DNA of 64,000 nucleotides from CAWCGU01 sp963795195 (GCA_963795195.1 CAWCGU010000006.1:1984001-2048000); one strand, 5' to 3'. Counted from the first letter of the stretch, positions 48,160-56,514 are shown. Made by a program: numbers and translations. Notes: generated by a model not told the origin, from the letters alone.

Positions 48160-49344
48160 CTATCTTTGAAAGTCGGCGAGCGTCTGCCGGTTCGGGCTGG
48201 AGAGGATGGCGCTGCCGTAGCGCTCCCTCAACGTGTCCAGCGCCGAGTCGAGCTCGGCAGCCTGCCGGCGCCAGAGCGGCAACTCGAGCTGGACGCCGCC
48301 ACCGTCGCCGTCGAGGTTCGAAATCGCGATTCCCACAAGAGTCAGCCCGCGCCCTTCGATCTGGTCGCGCGAGGCGCCGAGGAGCGTCCGTGCTGCCTCG
48401 CGCACGCGTGCGGTCGACGCGGTTGGGTGGCCGAGCGTGCAGGACCGCGAAGCTCGCGAGAAATCGGCGAAGCGCAGCCGCAGCGTCACCGTTCTCCCGC
48501 AGCGCCCCTTGGCGCGCATTCTCGAGGTCAGCCGATCGACGAGACCGAGCAGAACGGCCTCAACCTCCGCGGCCGACTTGGAGCCCGCGCCGAACGCCGA
48601 CTGCGAACCAAACGACCTTCGGCGGCGGTTGGGGCGCACCGGTCGCCGGTCGCGATTGTTGGCGACGGCGTGCAGGTGCTGGCCGGCAGCCCGACCCAGG
48701 AGTGCCGTCAGGGATCCCTCCGGCATCTGGGCCAGGTCGCCGACCGTTGCGATCCCGTAGCGCTGAAGCTTGGTAGCGGTTGCCGGGCCGATTCCCCAGA
48801 CGGTCGCGATCGGCAGCGGATGCAAGAAGTCAAGCTCCTTCTCCGGAGGGACGACGAGTAGCCCGTCGGGCTTGGCGGCCTTGCTCGCCATCTTGGCGAG
48901 CAGCTTTGTGCGGGCGACTCCCACCGTCAGCGTCAAGCCGACCTCCTCTGAAACGCGCGCGCGCAGCCGCTCGGCGATCGCCTGTGGCGAGCCGGAGATC
49001 TCCTCGAGCCCCCGCACTTCCAGGAACGCCTCTTCGAGCGACAGCCCCTCTACCGCCGGCGAAGTGTCACGGAAGCAGCGAAAGAGCGCCTTGCTGGCGG
49101 ACACGTAGGCATCGAAGCGCGGCGGGACGACGAGCGCGCCCGGGCAAAGCCTGCGCGCCTTGCCGCCGTTCATTCCACCGCGAATCCCAAAGGCCCGCGC
49201 CTCGTAGCTTGCGGCCAGGACGACTCCGCCCCCGACGATCACCGGCCTCCCCCGCAGCTTCGGATCGTCGCGCTGCTCCACCGAGGCGAAGAAGGCGTCG
49301 GCGTCGGCGTGGAGGACGGCTGCGTTGCTTGCGCACACGAACAT
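48160..49344 (-). CDS. dinB: DNA polymerase IV (Y-family), SOS-regulated
   Basis: 394 aa in the frame from 49344, but the ATG lies inside the SOS box, so initiation a few codons later (such as the GTG at 49338) or a leaderless transcript is likely. The active site begins LHADADAFFASVEQ; the second acidic motif at 102-105 is SLEE rather than the usual S-x-D-E. Thumb and little-finger parts follow: GVARTKLLAKMASKAAKPDG, TVWGIGPATATKLQRYGI, RSFGSQSAFGAG. The C-terminus QLELPLW resembles a beta-clamp binding motif. It performs error-prone translesion synthesis. The LexA box implies induction by DNA damage. Confidence 0.92.
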   Translation of the reverse strand: MFVCASNAAVLHADADAFFASVEQRDDPKLRGRPVIVGGGVVLAASYEARAFGIRGGMNGGKARRLCPGALVVPPRFDAYVSASKALFRCFRDTSPAVEGLSLEEAFLEVRGLEEISGSPQAIAERLRARVSEEVGLTLTVGVARTKLLAKMASKAAKPDGLLVVPPEKELDFLHPLPIATVWGIGPATATKLQRYGIATVGDLAQMPEGSLTALLGRAAGQHLHAVANNRDRRPVRPNRRRRSFGSQSAFGAGSKSAAEVEAVLLGLVDRLTSRMRAKGRCGRTVTLRLRFADFSRASRSCTLGHPTASTARVREAARTLLGASRDQIEGRGLTLVGIAISNLDGDGGGVQLELPLWRRQAAELDSALDTLRERYGSAILSSPNRQTLADFQR

Positions 49345-49351
49345 ATGTTCG
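49338..49351. promoter_or_regulatory. LexA/SOS box at the dinB start
   Basis: CGAACATATGTTCG, a perfect LexA palindrome overlapping the annotated dinB ATG. Repression here would block transcription initiation directly. Sequence around it (minus strand GTTCGTGTGCG) resembles the boxes at 41352 and 50661. Confidence 0.8.
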
Positions 49352-49380
49352 CAGAGACTCCGGCGTAACGGCGGGGCCGA

Positions 49381-49925
49381 TCAGCGCCCGCCGAAGCGGT
49401 AGCCCATCCCGGGTTCGGTGATCAGATACCGCGGGTGAGCGGGATCCGGCTCGAGCTTGCGGCGCAGCTGAGCCAGGCACACGCGCAGGTAGTTGGTCTC
49501 GGTTTCGTAGTTGGGTCCCCAGACCTCTTTGAGGAGCTCGCGCTGGCCGACGAGCTTCCCTCCTCTCGGGCGAGCGCTTCCATGATGTGCCGCTCCGTGG
49601 GCGTCAGCCGGACGGGCTGGCCGTCCGTGCCCCGAGACTTCCTTCGAGACGAAATCAATGCTGAAGTGCTCGGTTGAAACAACCGGTAGCACCCCGCCGT
49701 GTTCGGCTCGGCGAAGCGCTGCGCGCAGCCGGGCCAGGAGCTCGTCCATGCCGAAAGGCTTCGTGACGTAGTCGTCGGCGCCGGCGTCGAGGGCGATGAC
49801 CTTGTCACCCTGTCCCGCACGCGCTGAGAGCACGATGATCGGCACCTGAGACCAGCCACGCAATCCCTCGATCACCTCGATCCCGTCCAGGTCGGGAAGC
49901 CCGAGATCCAGAACCACCGGGTAGT
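49381..49925 (-). pseudogene. KdpE-like response regulator, N-terminally deleted and frameshifted
   Basis: Receiver-domain text begins at VVLDLGLPDLDG (phosphoacceptor Asp) and continues VPIIVLSARAGQGDKV and VTKPFGMDELLARLRAALRR; the first ~45 residues of the receiver are absent. The OmpR-type DNA-binding domain follows after two compensating frameshifts (near 49630 and 49560), with GTDGQPVRLTPTERHIMEAL, LLKEVWGPNYETETNYLRVC and LEPDPAHPRYLITEPGMGYR. Motifs match KdpE. Directly upstream the reading merges into the C-terminus of a histidine kinase, so ~150 bp covering the kinase end and the regulator start appear deleted. Confidence 0.7.
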
Positions 49926-50530
49926 GGAAGCCCGCCGCGCGTCGGCCAGCGGTAGGCCAGGGGCATCGTCATCCCGCCGCCTGGCGTCCGGTCTGCAACC
50001 AGGATCCCATCCATTGCTTCGACAGACCCTCGCGCAACTGCCAGCCCGAGACCCAAGCCGCCACTGCTTCGATCGCCGACTTCCTTGAACGGTTCGAAGA
50101 GGTTTGCCTCGTCGCCCGGTGCGACCCCACGACTGTGGTCGATGACCGCGATCTTGGCGCTGTTGGCGCCTGCCAGCGCGGTTATCTCGATCGGTTCAGA
50201 GCTGCCGCCATGCGTGATTGCGTTGTCGATCAGGGTTTACGAGCACACGCTCCAGCAGCCCCCTGTCGGCCTGGACCGGAGGAAGATCCTCGGGCACGCT
50301 GATCTGGACGGCCCCAACCGCCTCCGGGTGCGCAAGCAGGGCGCTCGAGACCGCCTCATCGAGCGCCACGACCTCGGCTTGGACGCTCACCTCACCGGCC
50401 TGCAGGCGGCTCGCGTCCAGCAGGTCGTTGACGACTCCGGTGAGCCGGTCGACGGAGTTCTCAATTGTCGCGAGCAGCTCCTCGCGTTCCGACGGTGGCC
50501 AATCCACGTTCCGCTGGCGGCGGCTTTGAT
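49926..50530 (-). pseudogene. KdpD-like sensor kinase remnant cut inside the HisKA domain
   Basis: The coding sense starts only four bases past the tRNA-Val 3' end with I-K-A-A-A-S, the residues just after the H-box of KdpD-type HisKA domains, so the phosphoacceptor His and all sensor domains are missing. It continues NVDWPPSEREELLATIENSV, TGVVNDLLDASRLQAGE, an N box NLIDNAITHGG, a poorly conserved G1 box (VIDHSRGVAPGD) and G2 GGLGLGLAVARG, ending at GGGMTM where it runs into the response-regulator remnant. Frame changes occur near 50240 and 50510. It cannot encode a working kinase. Confidence 0.7.
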
Positions 50531-50534
50531 CTAG

Positions 50535-50606
50535 TGGGCGGTGCGGGATTCGAACCCGCGGCAACTCGCATGTAAAACGAGGGCTCTACCCCTGAGCTAA
50601 CCGCCC
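50535..50606 (-). tRNA. tRNA-Val (anticodon UAC)
   Basis: A 72-nt cloverleaf on the minus strand: acceptor GGGCGGT/ACCGCCC, D arm GCTC-AGGGGTA-GAGC, anticodon stem CTCGT/GCGAG with loop TTTACAT (anticodon TAC), T arm GCGGG-TTCGAAT-CCCGC, discriminator A; CCA not encoded. Flanked on the 3' side by the truncated kinase and on the 5' side by an SOS-boxed HTH remnant. Confidence 0.95.
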
Positions 50607-50660
50607 GCCGGCATTGTTCCAGGATGGGCGATACCTCCGGAATCTGTCCGGGCGGACCGG

Positions 50661-50673
50661 GAACATATGTTCG
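50661..50673. promoter_or_regulatory. LexA/SOS box upstream of the HTH remnant
   Basis: GAACATATGTTCG (one base short of the full CGAAC arm), directly before the ATG at 50675. The flanks (GTTCGTATGCGA) resemble the other two boxes in the window. It suggests that the decayed gene downstream was induced by DNA damage. Confidence 0.7.
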
Positions 50674-50674
50674 T

Positions 50675-51256
50675 ATGCGAGTCCTCCCGCTGCACTTGCG
50701 AGTGGAAGCTCGGGAGCTGAGGGCGAACCATGGCCTTTCACTGGCTGAGATTGCCGAGAGGCTCGGCGTTTCCTATGCACTGCTCGGCGCTGGACGTTCG
50801 ACATTGAGCTGACAGAGCCTCAGATCCAGCGCCTGAACGACCGTGTGGCTTCTGGTCGGCGAATAGGAAATGCGCTGATGGTTGAGGCCTATCGGGACAA
50901 GCGGGTCGCCTGGCAGCTCGAGGGGCGGATTCGCGCCCGCCTGGGAGAGCCGCTCCATCAGGCTGGATGCCTGCCCTATTGGGCCGAGGGCTCAAAGTCT
51001 CGGAACACCGTGACGATGGCCAATTCAGATGCCTACTTGCTGCGCTTGTTCATGCGGTTCTTGGGCGAGTGCTTCAGTTTGGGACGCCAAGCACAGCATT
51101 GACTACCGGACGGCAACAACGACGGGTCGGAAGCCGAACAAGCTCCCGTACGGCGTTGCCAACCTTGATGTGAAGCGCAGCACCTGGCTCGTTCAACACA
51201 TCTACGGCGCGATACAGGAATACGGCGGCTTCGAAGAGCCGCGCTGGCTCGGCTGA
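50675..51256 (+). pseudogene. Decayed HTH protein with LAGLIDADG-like (WAEGSKSRN) domain
   Basis: Three frames are needed. The start MRVLPLHLRVEARELRANHG continues LSLAEIAERLGVSY, a helix-turn-helix. After a shift near 50795 comes RIGNALMVEAYRDKRVAWQL, then HQAGCLPYWAEGSKSRNTVT and ANSDAYLLRLFMRFLGECF. After another shift near 51090 it ends KPNKLPYGVANLDVKRSTWL and VQHIYGAIQEYGGFEEPRWL-G-stop. I recall this architecture (HTH plus a W-A-E-G/S-K domain and the GAIQEYGGF end) from an actinobacterial family with a LAGLIDADG-like core; a ~40-residue middle stretch seems missing. It is probably a dead mobile or defence-type gene; the function is unproven. Confidence 0.5.
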
Positions 51257-51287
51257 TCAACTACATGTACGCGATACGCTCGCGGCG

Positions 51288-52193
51288 ATGAGCGCAGAGC
51301 CAGCATCCTACGAGACCATCCTGTGCTCCACCGAAGGCGCGATTGCGACGATCACGCTCAACCGGCCGGAGCACCTGAACACGATCGTGCCGCCGATGCC
51401 CGACGAGGTCGAGGCGGCCGTGCACGCGGCGATTCGCGACTCCGAAGTCAAGGTCATCGTCCTCCGGGGAGCCGGGCGCTCCTTCTGCGCCGGCTACGAC
51501 TTCGGCGGCGGCTTCAAGCACTGGGACGGGCTGATCACGACCGACGGGGAGTGGAACCCCGGGGTTGACTTCATGGGCACGACCTCTCAGCTCGGGCCGA
51601 CACCCAAGCTGATGAGCGTCTGGCGTTCGCCGAAGCCGGTGATCGCACAGGTGCACGGTTGGTGCGTCGGCGGCGGCAGCGACTTCGCGCTCTGCGCCGA
51701 CCTCGTGATCGCCTCCGAGGACGCGCAGATCGGTACGCCCTACTCGCGGATGTGGGGGGCCTACCTCTCCGGCATGTGGATCTACCGGCTCGGCCTGACC
51801 AAGGCCAAGGAGCACGCTCTCACCGGCAAGCCGCTCTCCGGCAGGCGGGCCGCCGAGATCGACCTGATCAACCAGGCCGTTCCGTTTGAGGAGCTGGAGG
51901 CGACAGTGCGCGAGCGCGCCGAGCAACTCGCCTCGCTGCCGCTCCCCCAGCTCGCAGCGATGAAGCTGATGGTCAACCAGACATACGAGAACATGGGTCT
52001 CGCCTCGACTCAGATGCTTGGCTCGATCCTCGACGGGATCATGCGCAACATCCCCGAGGCCAAGGAATGGATCAAGCTGGCTGAGTCAGAGGGTGTGCGC
52101 GCCGCCGTCACCCAGCGCGACGCGCCGTTCGGCGACTACAGCCAAGGCGGCCCCGACGACAAGCCGAACCCGGACAACGTGATCGTCCCGTAG
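51288..52193 (+). CDS. Crotonase (enoyl-CoA hydratase/isomerase) family protein
   Basis: 301 aa. The crotonase fold shows in ATITLNRPEHLNTIVPPM, VIVLRGAGRSFCAGYDFGGG (oxyanion loop) and VHGWCVGGGSDFALCADLVI. The two catalytic Glu of enoyl-CoA hydratase are not kept: the first position reads GGGSD and the second IGTPYSRMWG. Hydratase activity is therefore doubtful; isomerase, hydrolase or decarboxylase chemistry is possible. A 30-residue insert after the oxyanion loop (FKHWDGLITTDGEWNPGVDF) is unusual. It acts on acyl-CoA in the cytosol. It converges on the phosphotriesterase-like gene. Confidence 0.83.
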   Translation: MSAEPASYETILCSTEGAIATITLNRPEHLNTIVPPMPDEVEAAVHAAIRDSEVKVIVLRGAGRSFCAGYDFGGGFKHWDGLITTDGEWNPGVDFMGTTSQLGPTPKLMSVWRSPKPVIAQVHGWCVGGGSDFALCADLVIASEDAQIGTPYSRMWGAYLSGMWIYRLGLTKAKEHALTGKPLSGRRAAEIDLINQAVPFEELEATVRERAEQLASLPLPQLAAMKLMVNQTYENMGLASTQMLGSILDGIMRNIPEAKEWIKLAESEGVRAAVTQRDAPFGDYSQGGPDDKPNPDNVIVP

Positions 52194-52197
52194 TCAT

Positions 52198-53139
52198 CTA
52201 GCCCTGCAGCCAGCGGGCCGGGTTGTCCTCCATCATCGTCTTCAGTTCGTCGTCGGAGACGCCGCCCTCGCGCAGCAGGTCGAGCACCTCCTCGAAGAGG
52301 TAGCCGAAGTGCCAGTTGGGGACCATCGCCCGCATCTCCTCGGGGAACCAGTCGATCGTCGCGCAGGCGTCGTGGGAGAGCATCATCCGCTCGGTGTGGC
52401 CGCGCCTGCAGAGCTCGATCACGGTCGCGTTTCGCTGCTCCGTGGGCAGGATGATGTCGAGCCCGTAGCGGTCCATGCCGATGAAGCAGCCGGTCGACAG
52501 CAGCTCCTCGATGTAGTCGAGGTCGTCGGTGTCACCTGTATGGGCGACGATCACGAGCTTCGGATCGACTCCCTCCTCGGCGAAGATCGCCATCTCCTCG
52601 AGCCCGCGTCGGGTGCCCGGGTGCGAGTGCGCCATGATCGGCGTCCCGGTTCGGACGCTCGCCTTGGCGCAGGCGCGCAGGATCTTCTCGACGTGGTCGT
52701 TGATGCCGGGCTCGTCAACGGCGCACTTCAGAAACGCGGCCTTCACCTCCGTCCCCTGGATGCCCTCCTCGATGTCGTGCACGAAGGCGTCGACCAGATA
52801 GTCGATCTCGCGGTTGGCGAAGTGCTGGGGCAGGAACGTGTAGTGCTCGCCATAGACGCCGGTGCACATGACGAGTTGGATCCCGGTCTCGGCGACAACT
52901 CGCTTGGCCAGCTCGACGTCGCGCCCGAGATCCATGCAGGCGGGATCGACGATTGTCTTCACACCGTGGCCTATCGCCCGATTGACCTCGGCCACCGCCC
53001 GGTCGAACTCCGCCTGCTCGTCGTAGAGGTGCGGGAATTGCGTGCGGACCGACTCGAACGTCGTTCGCAGATGCTCATGCGGAAGCGTCAGCCCGAGCTC
53101 GGACGGGTCGAGTGGCCCGGAGACCGTTTCTATCGCCAT
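52198..53139 (-). CDS. Phosphotriesterase-family metal hydrolase (lactonase-like)
   Basis: 313 aa, amidohydrolase superfamily. First metal ligands are in LTLPHEHLRTTFE (H-x-H), the bridging carbamylated Lys is in AAFLKCAVDEPG, further His in MAHSHPGTRRG and VIVAHTGDTDDLD, and the Asp is in MLSHDACATIDW. Members hydrolyse lactones or phosphotriesters; actinobacterial relatives are often quorum-type lactonases. No signal peptide is present. It is followed 4 bp upstream by a small secreted protein gene on the same strand. Confidence 0.9.
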   Translation of the reverse strand: MAIETVSGPLDPSELGLTLPHEHLRTTFESVRTQFPHLYDEQAEFDRAVAEVNRAIGHGVKTIVDPACMDLGRDVELAKRVVAETGIQLVMCTGVYGEHYTFLPQHFANREIDYLVDAFVHDIEEGIQGTEVKAAFLKCAVDEPGINDHVEKILRACAKASVRTGTPIMAHSHPGTRRGLEEMAIFAEEGVDPKLVIVAHTGDTDDLDYIEELLSTGCFIGMDRYGLDIILPTEQRNATVIELCRRGHTERMMLSHDACATIDWFPEEMRAMVPNWHFGYLFEEVLDLLREGGVSDDELKTMMEDNPARWLQG

Positions 53140-53143
53140 CGCT

Positions 53144-53569
53144 TTATTTGACGCAGGAGAGGTCGACGCCGTTATAGAGCGAGAGATATTTCGGGTGTGG
53201 CCCCTGGACCTTCAGCTTGATCTTCCGGAACGTCTCCTTGGTGCGCCCGCCGCACTTCGACTTGCCGCGGTCATACAGCTTCACCTTGACCGGATAGGTC
53301 TCGACGCTGCCCGCTGCGCAGTTCGGGTTGCAGTCGTTGACGTGGAGGAAGCCCACGCCGACGCCCTTGTTGGATTTCCACTTGTTCCAATGCAGTGAGT
53401 TGACGAAGACGTTCTGGCCGTCGCACCAGATGCCGATCACGTTTGGCCGCGGCTCGAGCTTCTCGCAGGCATCCAGTCCCGTCACTCCGGCGCTCGCGCC
53501 CGCGGAGGAGGTGATGACTCCGGCGCAGAGCGCCGAGGTTGCACAGGCGACGATCAGGATCCTCTTCAT
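53144..53569 (-). CDS. Small secreted hypothetical protein
   Basis: 141 aa from ATG 53569, which has GAGAGG just before it; a longer frame to 53644 lacks support. The signal peptide is MKRILIVACATSALCAGVIT to about ASAG. The mature part has six cysteines (CEKLEPRPN, WCDGQN, DCNPNCAAG, KCGG, LSCVK), suggesting disulfides, and basic patches. No family is recognised. It lies 4 bp before the phosphotriesterase-like gene and may be co-transcribed. Confidence 0.7.
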   Translation of the reverse strand: MKRILIVACATSALCAGVITSSAGASAGVTGLDACEKLEPRPNVIGIWCDGQNVFVNSLHWNKWKSNKGVGVGFLHVNDCNPNCAAGSVETYPVKVKLYDRGKSKCGGRTKETFRKIKLKVQGPHPKYLSLYNGVDLSCVK

Positions 53570-53640
53570 TGGTACCTCTCCATCCGTACGGGTTGAATCG
53601 ACCGAGCGCAGTATGCCGCTGCGGTCGCGCAAGCGTCGGC

Positions 53641-54477
53641 TCACCCGTCGAGTACCCCTGCGAAGAACTCGGCAAGCGCCGTGCCGACCTGATGCGGGTC
53701 ATCCTCCTGGAGAAAGTGGCCGCAGCCGGGTAGTGCCGTGACCTCCGCCTGAGGCAGATCGCGCGCGACGCGCGCCATCGTCTTCGCCACGTCGGGCAGG
53801 ATCCTGTCGCGCTCGCCGTAGACGATCCGGACGGGAATCTCGAGGGAGGGGAGCGCCTGCGCGATCTCGACGAGACCCGCGGGCGTCAGCCCAACCCCAG
53901 CGGCGGCGAGGACGGCCTTCTCGTCTCGGGTTTGGAAGGGCTCGCGTACAGCATCCAGCACCTCTCGGGTCCGGCGCTCCCGCTTTGCGATCCCTGTCCG
54001 CATCGCCAGCGCCAGGCCACGGTCGCTGGTCAGCAACTCGCGCACCAGCGGCAGCTTGCCGCCGATCAAGAAGGCCTTGGCCGCCAGCGAAAGCTCCGGA
54101 TAGACGAGCGTGTTGAGCAGGGCCAGCCGCGAGAAGCGCTGCGGGTTGGTGAGGAGCCAGTGGAGGCCGATCGGCCCGCCGATGTCATGCACCCCGAGCC
54201 CGAGGCCGCTCAGCCCGAGCGCGTCGGCGAATCCCGTCAGCACGCGGTCGTACATCTCGAAGTCATAGCGGGCGTCCCTGGGCTTCGACGAGCCGCCGTA
54301 GCCGGGCAGGTCGATTGCCACGACGCGGTTTCGCTGTGCGATCGGCTGCATCACCTCGCGCCACAGAAAGGACGACGTCGGCCAGCCGTGGATCAGCAGC
54401 ACCGGCGGGCCGGATCCCAGCTCCCGGTAGGCAACCTCGAGTCCGCCAACCTCGACGCTGCGCAGGTCGGCGATCAT
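53641..54477 (-). CDS. Alpha/beta hydrolase with Asp nucleophile (epoxide hydrolase/dehalogenase type)
   Basis: 278 aa. The oxyanion motif is IHGWPTSSFLWREV; the nucleophile elbow is GVHDIGGPIGLHW with Asp in place of Ser; the acid region is VYGERDRILPD and the catalytic His is in LPGCGHFLQEDDP. This is the haloalkane dehalogenase/epoxide hydrolase/fluoroacetate dehalogenase lineage. The ATG overlaps the stop of the next hydrolase gene by 4 bp, indicating an operon of two hydrolases. Substrate unknown. Confidence 0.87.
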   Translation of the reverse strand: MIADLRSVEVGGLEVAYRELGSGPPVLLIHGWPTSSFLWREVMQPIAQRNRVVAIDLPGYGGSSKPRDARYDFEMYDRVLTGFADALGLSGLGLGVHDIGGPIGLHWLLTNPQRFSRLALLNTLVYPELSLAAKAFLIGGKLPLVRELLTSDRGLALAMRTGIAKRERRTREVLDAVREPFQTRDEKAVLAAAGVGLTPAGLVEIAQALPSLEIPVRIVYGERDRILPDVAKTMARVARDLPQAEVTALPGCGHFLQEDDPHQVGTALAEFFAGVLDG

Positions 54478-55241
54478 TCGGCACTCGATTCAAGGATGAG
54501 CCCGGTCACGCCTTGGGGATCGTCCCAGGTCGGCGTGTGGCCCCAGCCCGGCACTTCGAGGTAACGCGCATCAGGCGGACGGCGCGTGCGGCTCGGGCGG
54601 CCGACGACGACGTCCTCGGCGCCCCAGGCGAGCGTCACGGGAACGTCGATCAGGTCGTGATGCTCGAACACTCCGGCGCGCATTTCGCGATCGGCTTCGG
54701 TGTAGAGCTCGGAACCGATGTAGCCGCGAGCCAGCCCCGCGGCTTCGGCCCGGGAGACCCTCTCGGGGTGCACCATCTGACGCGAGAACGCGGCGCGGCG
54801 AAGCGGCGGCACCCCCATCAGGGGGCCGACCAGCGGCGCCAGCCTCCTCCCGATCGCCTGCCGGCCGAGGCCGCGCGGATCAAGTGGTTTGCGCCAGAGG
54901 CCCGCCGGTGAGATCGCGCAAACCGATGCGACCGAACCGAGCTTGGCCATTTCGAGCGACACCCAGCCGCCGAGCGAGAGGCCCGCTACATGGGGACGCT
55001 CGAAGCCCTCGTTCCCGCAGAAATCAGTCAGGGCTCGGGCCAGGCTCCGGGCATCGGGAACAAACCCGTTTCCCGGGGCGGGCGAGCGCCCGAACCCGGG
55101 CATGTCGACGGCGATCACCTCACGCTCGGCGGCGAGCAGGTCCAGCACCGGGTTCCACAGCACTACGCTTCCGCCGAGGCCGTGAACGAGGAGCAACCGC
55201 GGCCCGCTCCCCTGGCGCAGATGATGAAGCTCCGGAGCCAT
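54474..55241 (-). CDS. Alpha/beta hydrolase with Ser nucleophile
   Basis: 255 aa. It has LLLVHGLGGSVVLWNPVLDL (oxyanion loop), the nucleophile elbow VAGLSLGGWVSLEM with Ser, VTLAWGAEDVVVGRPSRTRR, and the catalytic His in VPGWGHTPTWDDPQG. It resembles esterases or C-C bond hydrolases. Its 3' end overlaps the start of the downstream hydrolase by 4 bp. No signal peptide. Substrate unknown. Confidence 0.86.
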   Translation of the reverse strand: MAPELHHLRQGSGPRLLLVHGLGGSVVLWNPVLDLLAAEREVIAVDMPGFGRSPAPGNGFVPDARSLARALTDFCGNEGFERPHVAGLSLGGWVSLEMAKLGSVASVCAISPAGLWRKPLDPRGLGRQAIGRRLAPLVGPLMGVPPLRRAAFSRQMVHPERVSRAEAAGLARGYIGSELYTEADREMRAGVFEHHDLIDVPVTLAWGAEDVVVGRPSRTRRPPDARYLEVPGWGHTPTWDDPQGVTGLILESSAE

Positions 55242-55296
55242 AGCCGGTCCGGAAGCCTACTGCCGACCGTCAGGCAAGACGTCGAAATGCCCGGGC

Positions 55297-56514
55297 TCAC
55301 CAGCAGGGCCCCGGCGGATGCCTAGAAATCGACGGAGTCGGCAGGGGCAGCGGGATCGCCGCCCCGGCGTCCCCTGCAGGCTGGACCTCGGCGGAGCCTC
55401 CCGTGAACCCGACGAAGGCGCGCCAGGCCGGCTTTGGCGTCAGGTCCTTGCGGAAGAGCCCGGAGGAGCGGCAGAGGTTGCAGTTCGCGAACAGCGAGTT
55501 GTCGCGCCACGTGTACCAGACGATCTTGTCGACCCGCCAGGCCGAGCGCTCGGAGATGATGCGCTTGAACGAACGCTGGAGCAGCCGCCTCTGGCCGCGC
55601 TCGGTCGTCGAGAAGCCGTTGCCGACCTCGTCCAGTGTCGGCCAGCCAAGCTCGGTGATCCAGATCGGTGTTCTGCGGTCGCCCGCCCTGTTCATGATCT
55701 GGCGCGCGTCGTCGATCTGCTGCACGACGCCCTTGAGGTTGCCGGCGTAGGGGTGCAGTCCGAGGGCGTCGAACGAGTTCCGGATTCCCTCGACCTGGTA
55801 GAAGCGGGTCAAGAACTCGATCGCCGTGATCCCGTTGCCGGGTGTCCCGAAGACCCCGGCCGAGATCACCCTCGCCGCCGGGTCGACGGCTCCGATCGCC
55901 TGGTCGGCGAGCTTCAGCAGCGCCGCATAGCGCTCAGGCGAAGTCGCCACCGGAGTCGAGTAGCTCGCGTCGTTGGGCTCGTTCGAGATCTGCCATGCGG
56001 CGATCGGCAGTGGTGCCACTCCCGGGTGCAGCACCCCGAACAGGTCCCAGAAATCTCCACCGGGGCCGTAGCGCTGCACCAGCCTCCTCAGCAACTCCGA
56101 CCAGGCTTCGGCGGCCCGCTGGTCAGGAAGTGGGTGGTCGTTGGACGTGGCGCCGTTGCGCAGCCAGCCGGGCGCGCCCATGACGTAGGGAAGCACCGGC
56201 ACGCCGGTGAGCGTCGCGTTCTCGACAACCGCGTCCGTCTTGCGCCAGTCGTAGTGGGCCCGGCCGATCGGCTGGAGGTCCTCCCAGAAGAACGGGTGGC
56301 GCAGCGTGCCGACCGCGCCGGTGCCCATGCGCTCGTACTCTTCCGCCGACAGCCGCGTGGCCGGGCTGACGCCAAAGTATCCGGCGGGCAGAGCCGCGGC
56401 GCCCTGCGCCCGCGCCTCGGCGATGGAGGGCAGGCAAAGCGCGACGGCTGCCAATGCCAGCGCAGCGAAACGGAGTGATGAATGGCCCAGATCGGTCATG
56501 TAGGTGATGTGCAA
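55297..56514 (-). CDS. Secreted glycoside hydrolase of clan A type (GH39-like)
   Basis: 405 aa, or 400 from the inner Met at 56499. The signal peptide covers residues ~15-36 (RFAALALAAVALCLPSIAEA). The TIM-barrel features are YDWRKTDAVVENATLTGVPV, the acid/base Glu in IAAWQISNEPNDASY, ALGLHPYAGNLKGVV and the probable nucleophile Glu in PIWITELGWPTLDE; a two-Cys loop FANCNLCRSSGLF precedes KPAWRAF. This suits retaining clan-A glycosidases acting on extracellular polysaccharide. A Pro-rich tail follows the domain. It starts 42 bp downstream of the cupredoxin stop. Confidence 0.78.
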   Translation of the reverse strand: MHITYMTDLGHSSLRFAALALAAVALCLPSIAEARAQGAAALPAGYFGVSPATRLSAEEYERMGTGAVGTLRHPFFWEDLQPIGRAHYDWRKTDAVVENATLTGVPVLPYVMGAPGWLRNGATSNDHPLPDQRAAEAWSELLRRLVQRYGPGGDFWDLFGVLHPGVAPLPIAAWQISNEPNDASYSTPVATSPERYAALLKLADQAIGAVDPAARVISAGVFGTPGNGITAIEFLTRFYQVEGIRNSFDALGLHPYAGNLKGVVQQIDDARQIMNRAGDRRTPIWITELGWPTLDEVGNGFSTTERGQRRLLQRSFKRIISERSAWRVDKIVWYTWRDNSLFANCNLCRSSGLFRKDLTPKPAWRAFVGFTGGSAEVQPAGDAGAAIPLPLPTPSISRHPPGPCW

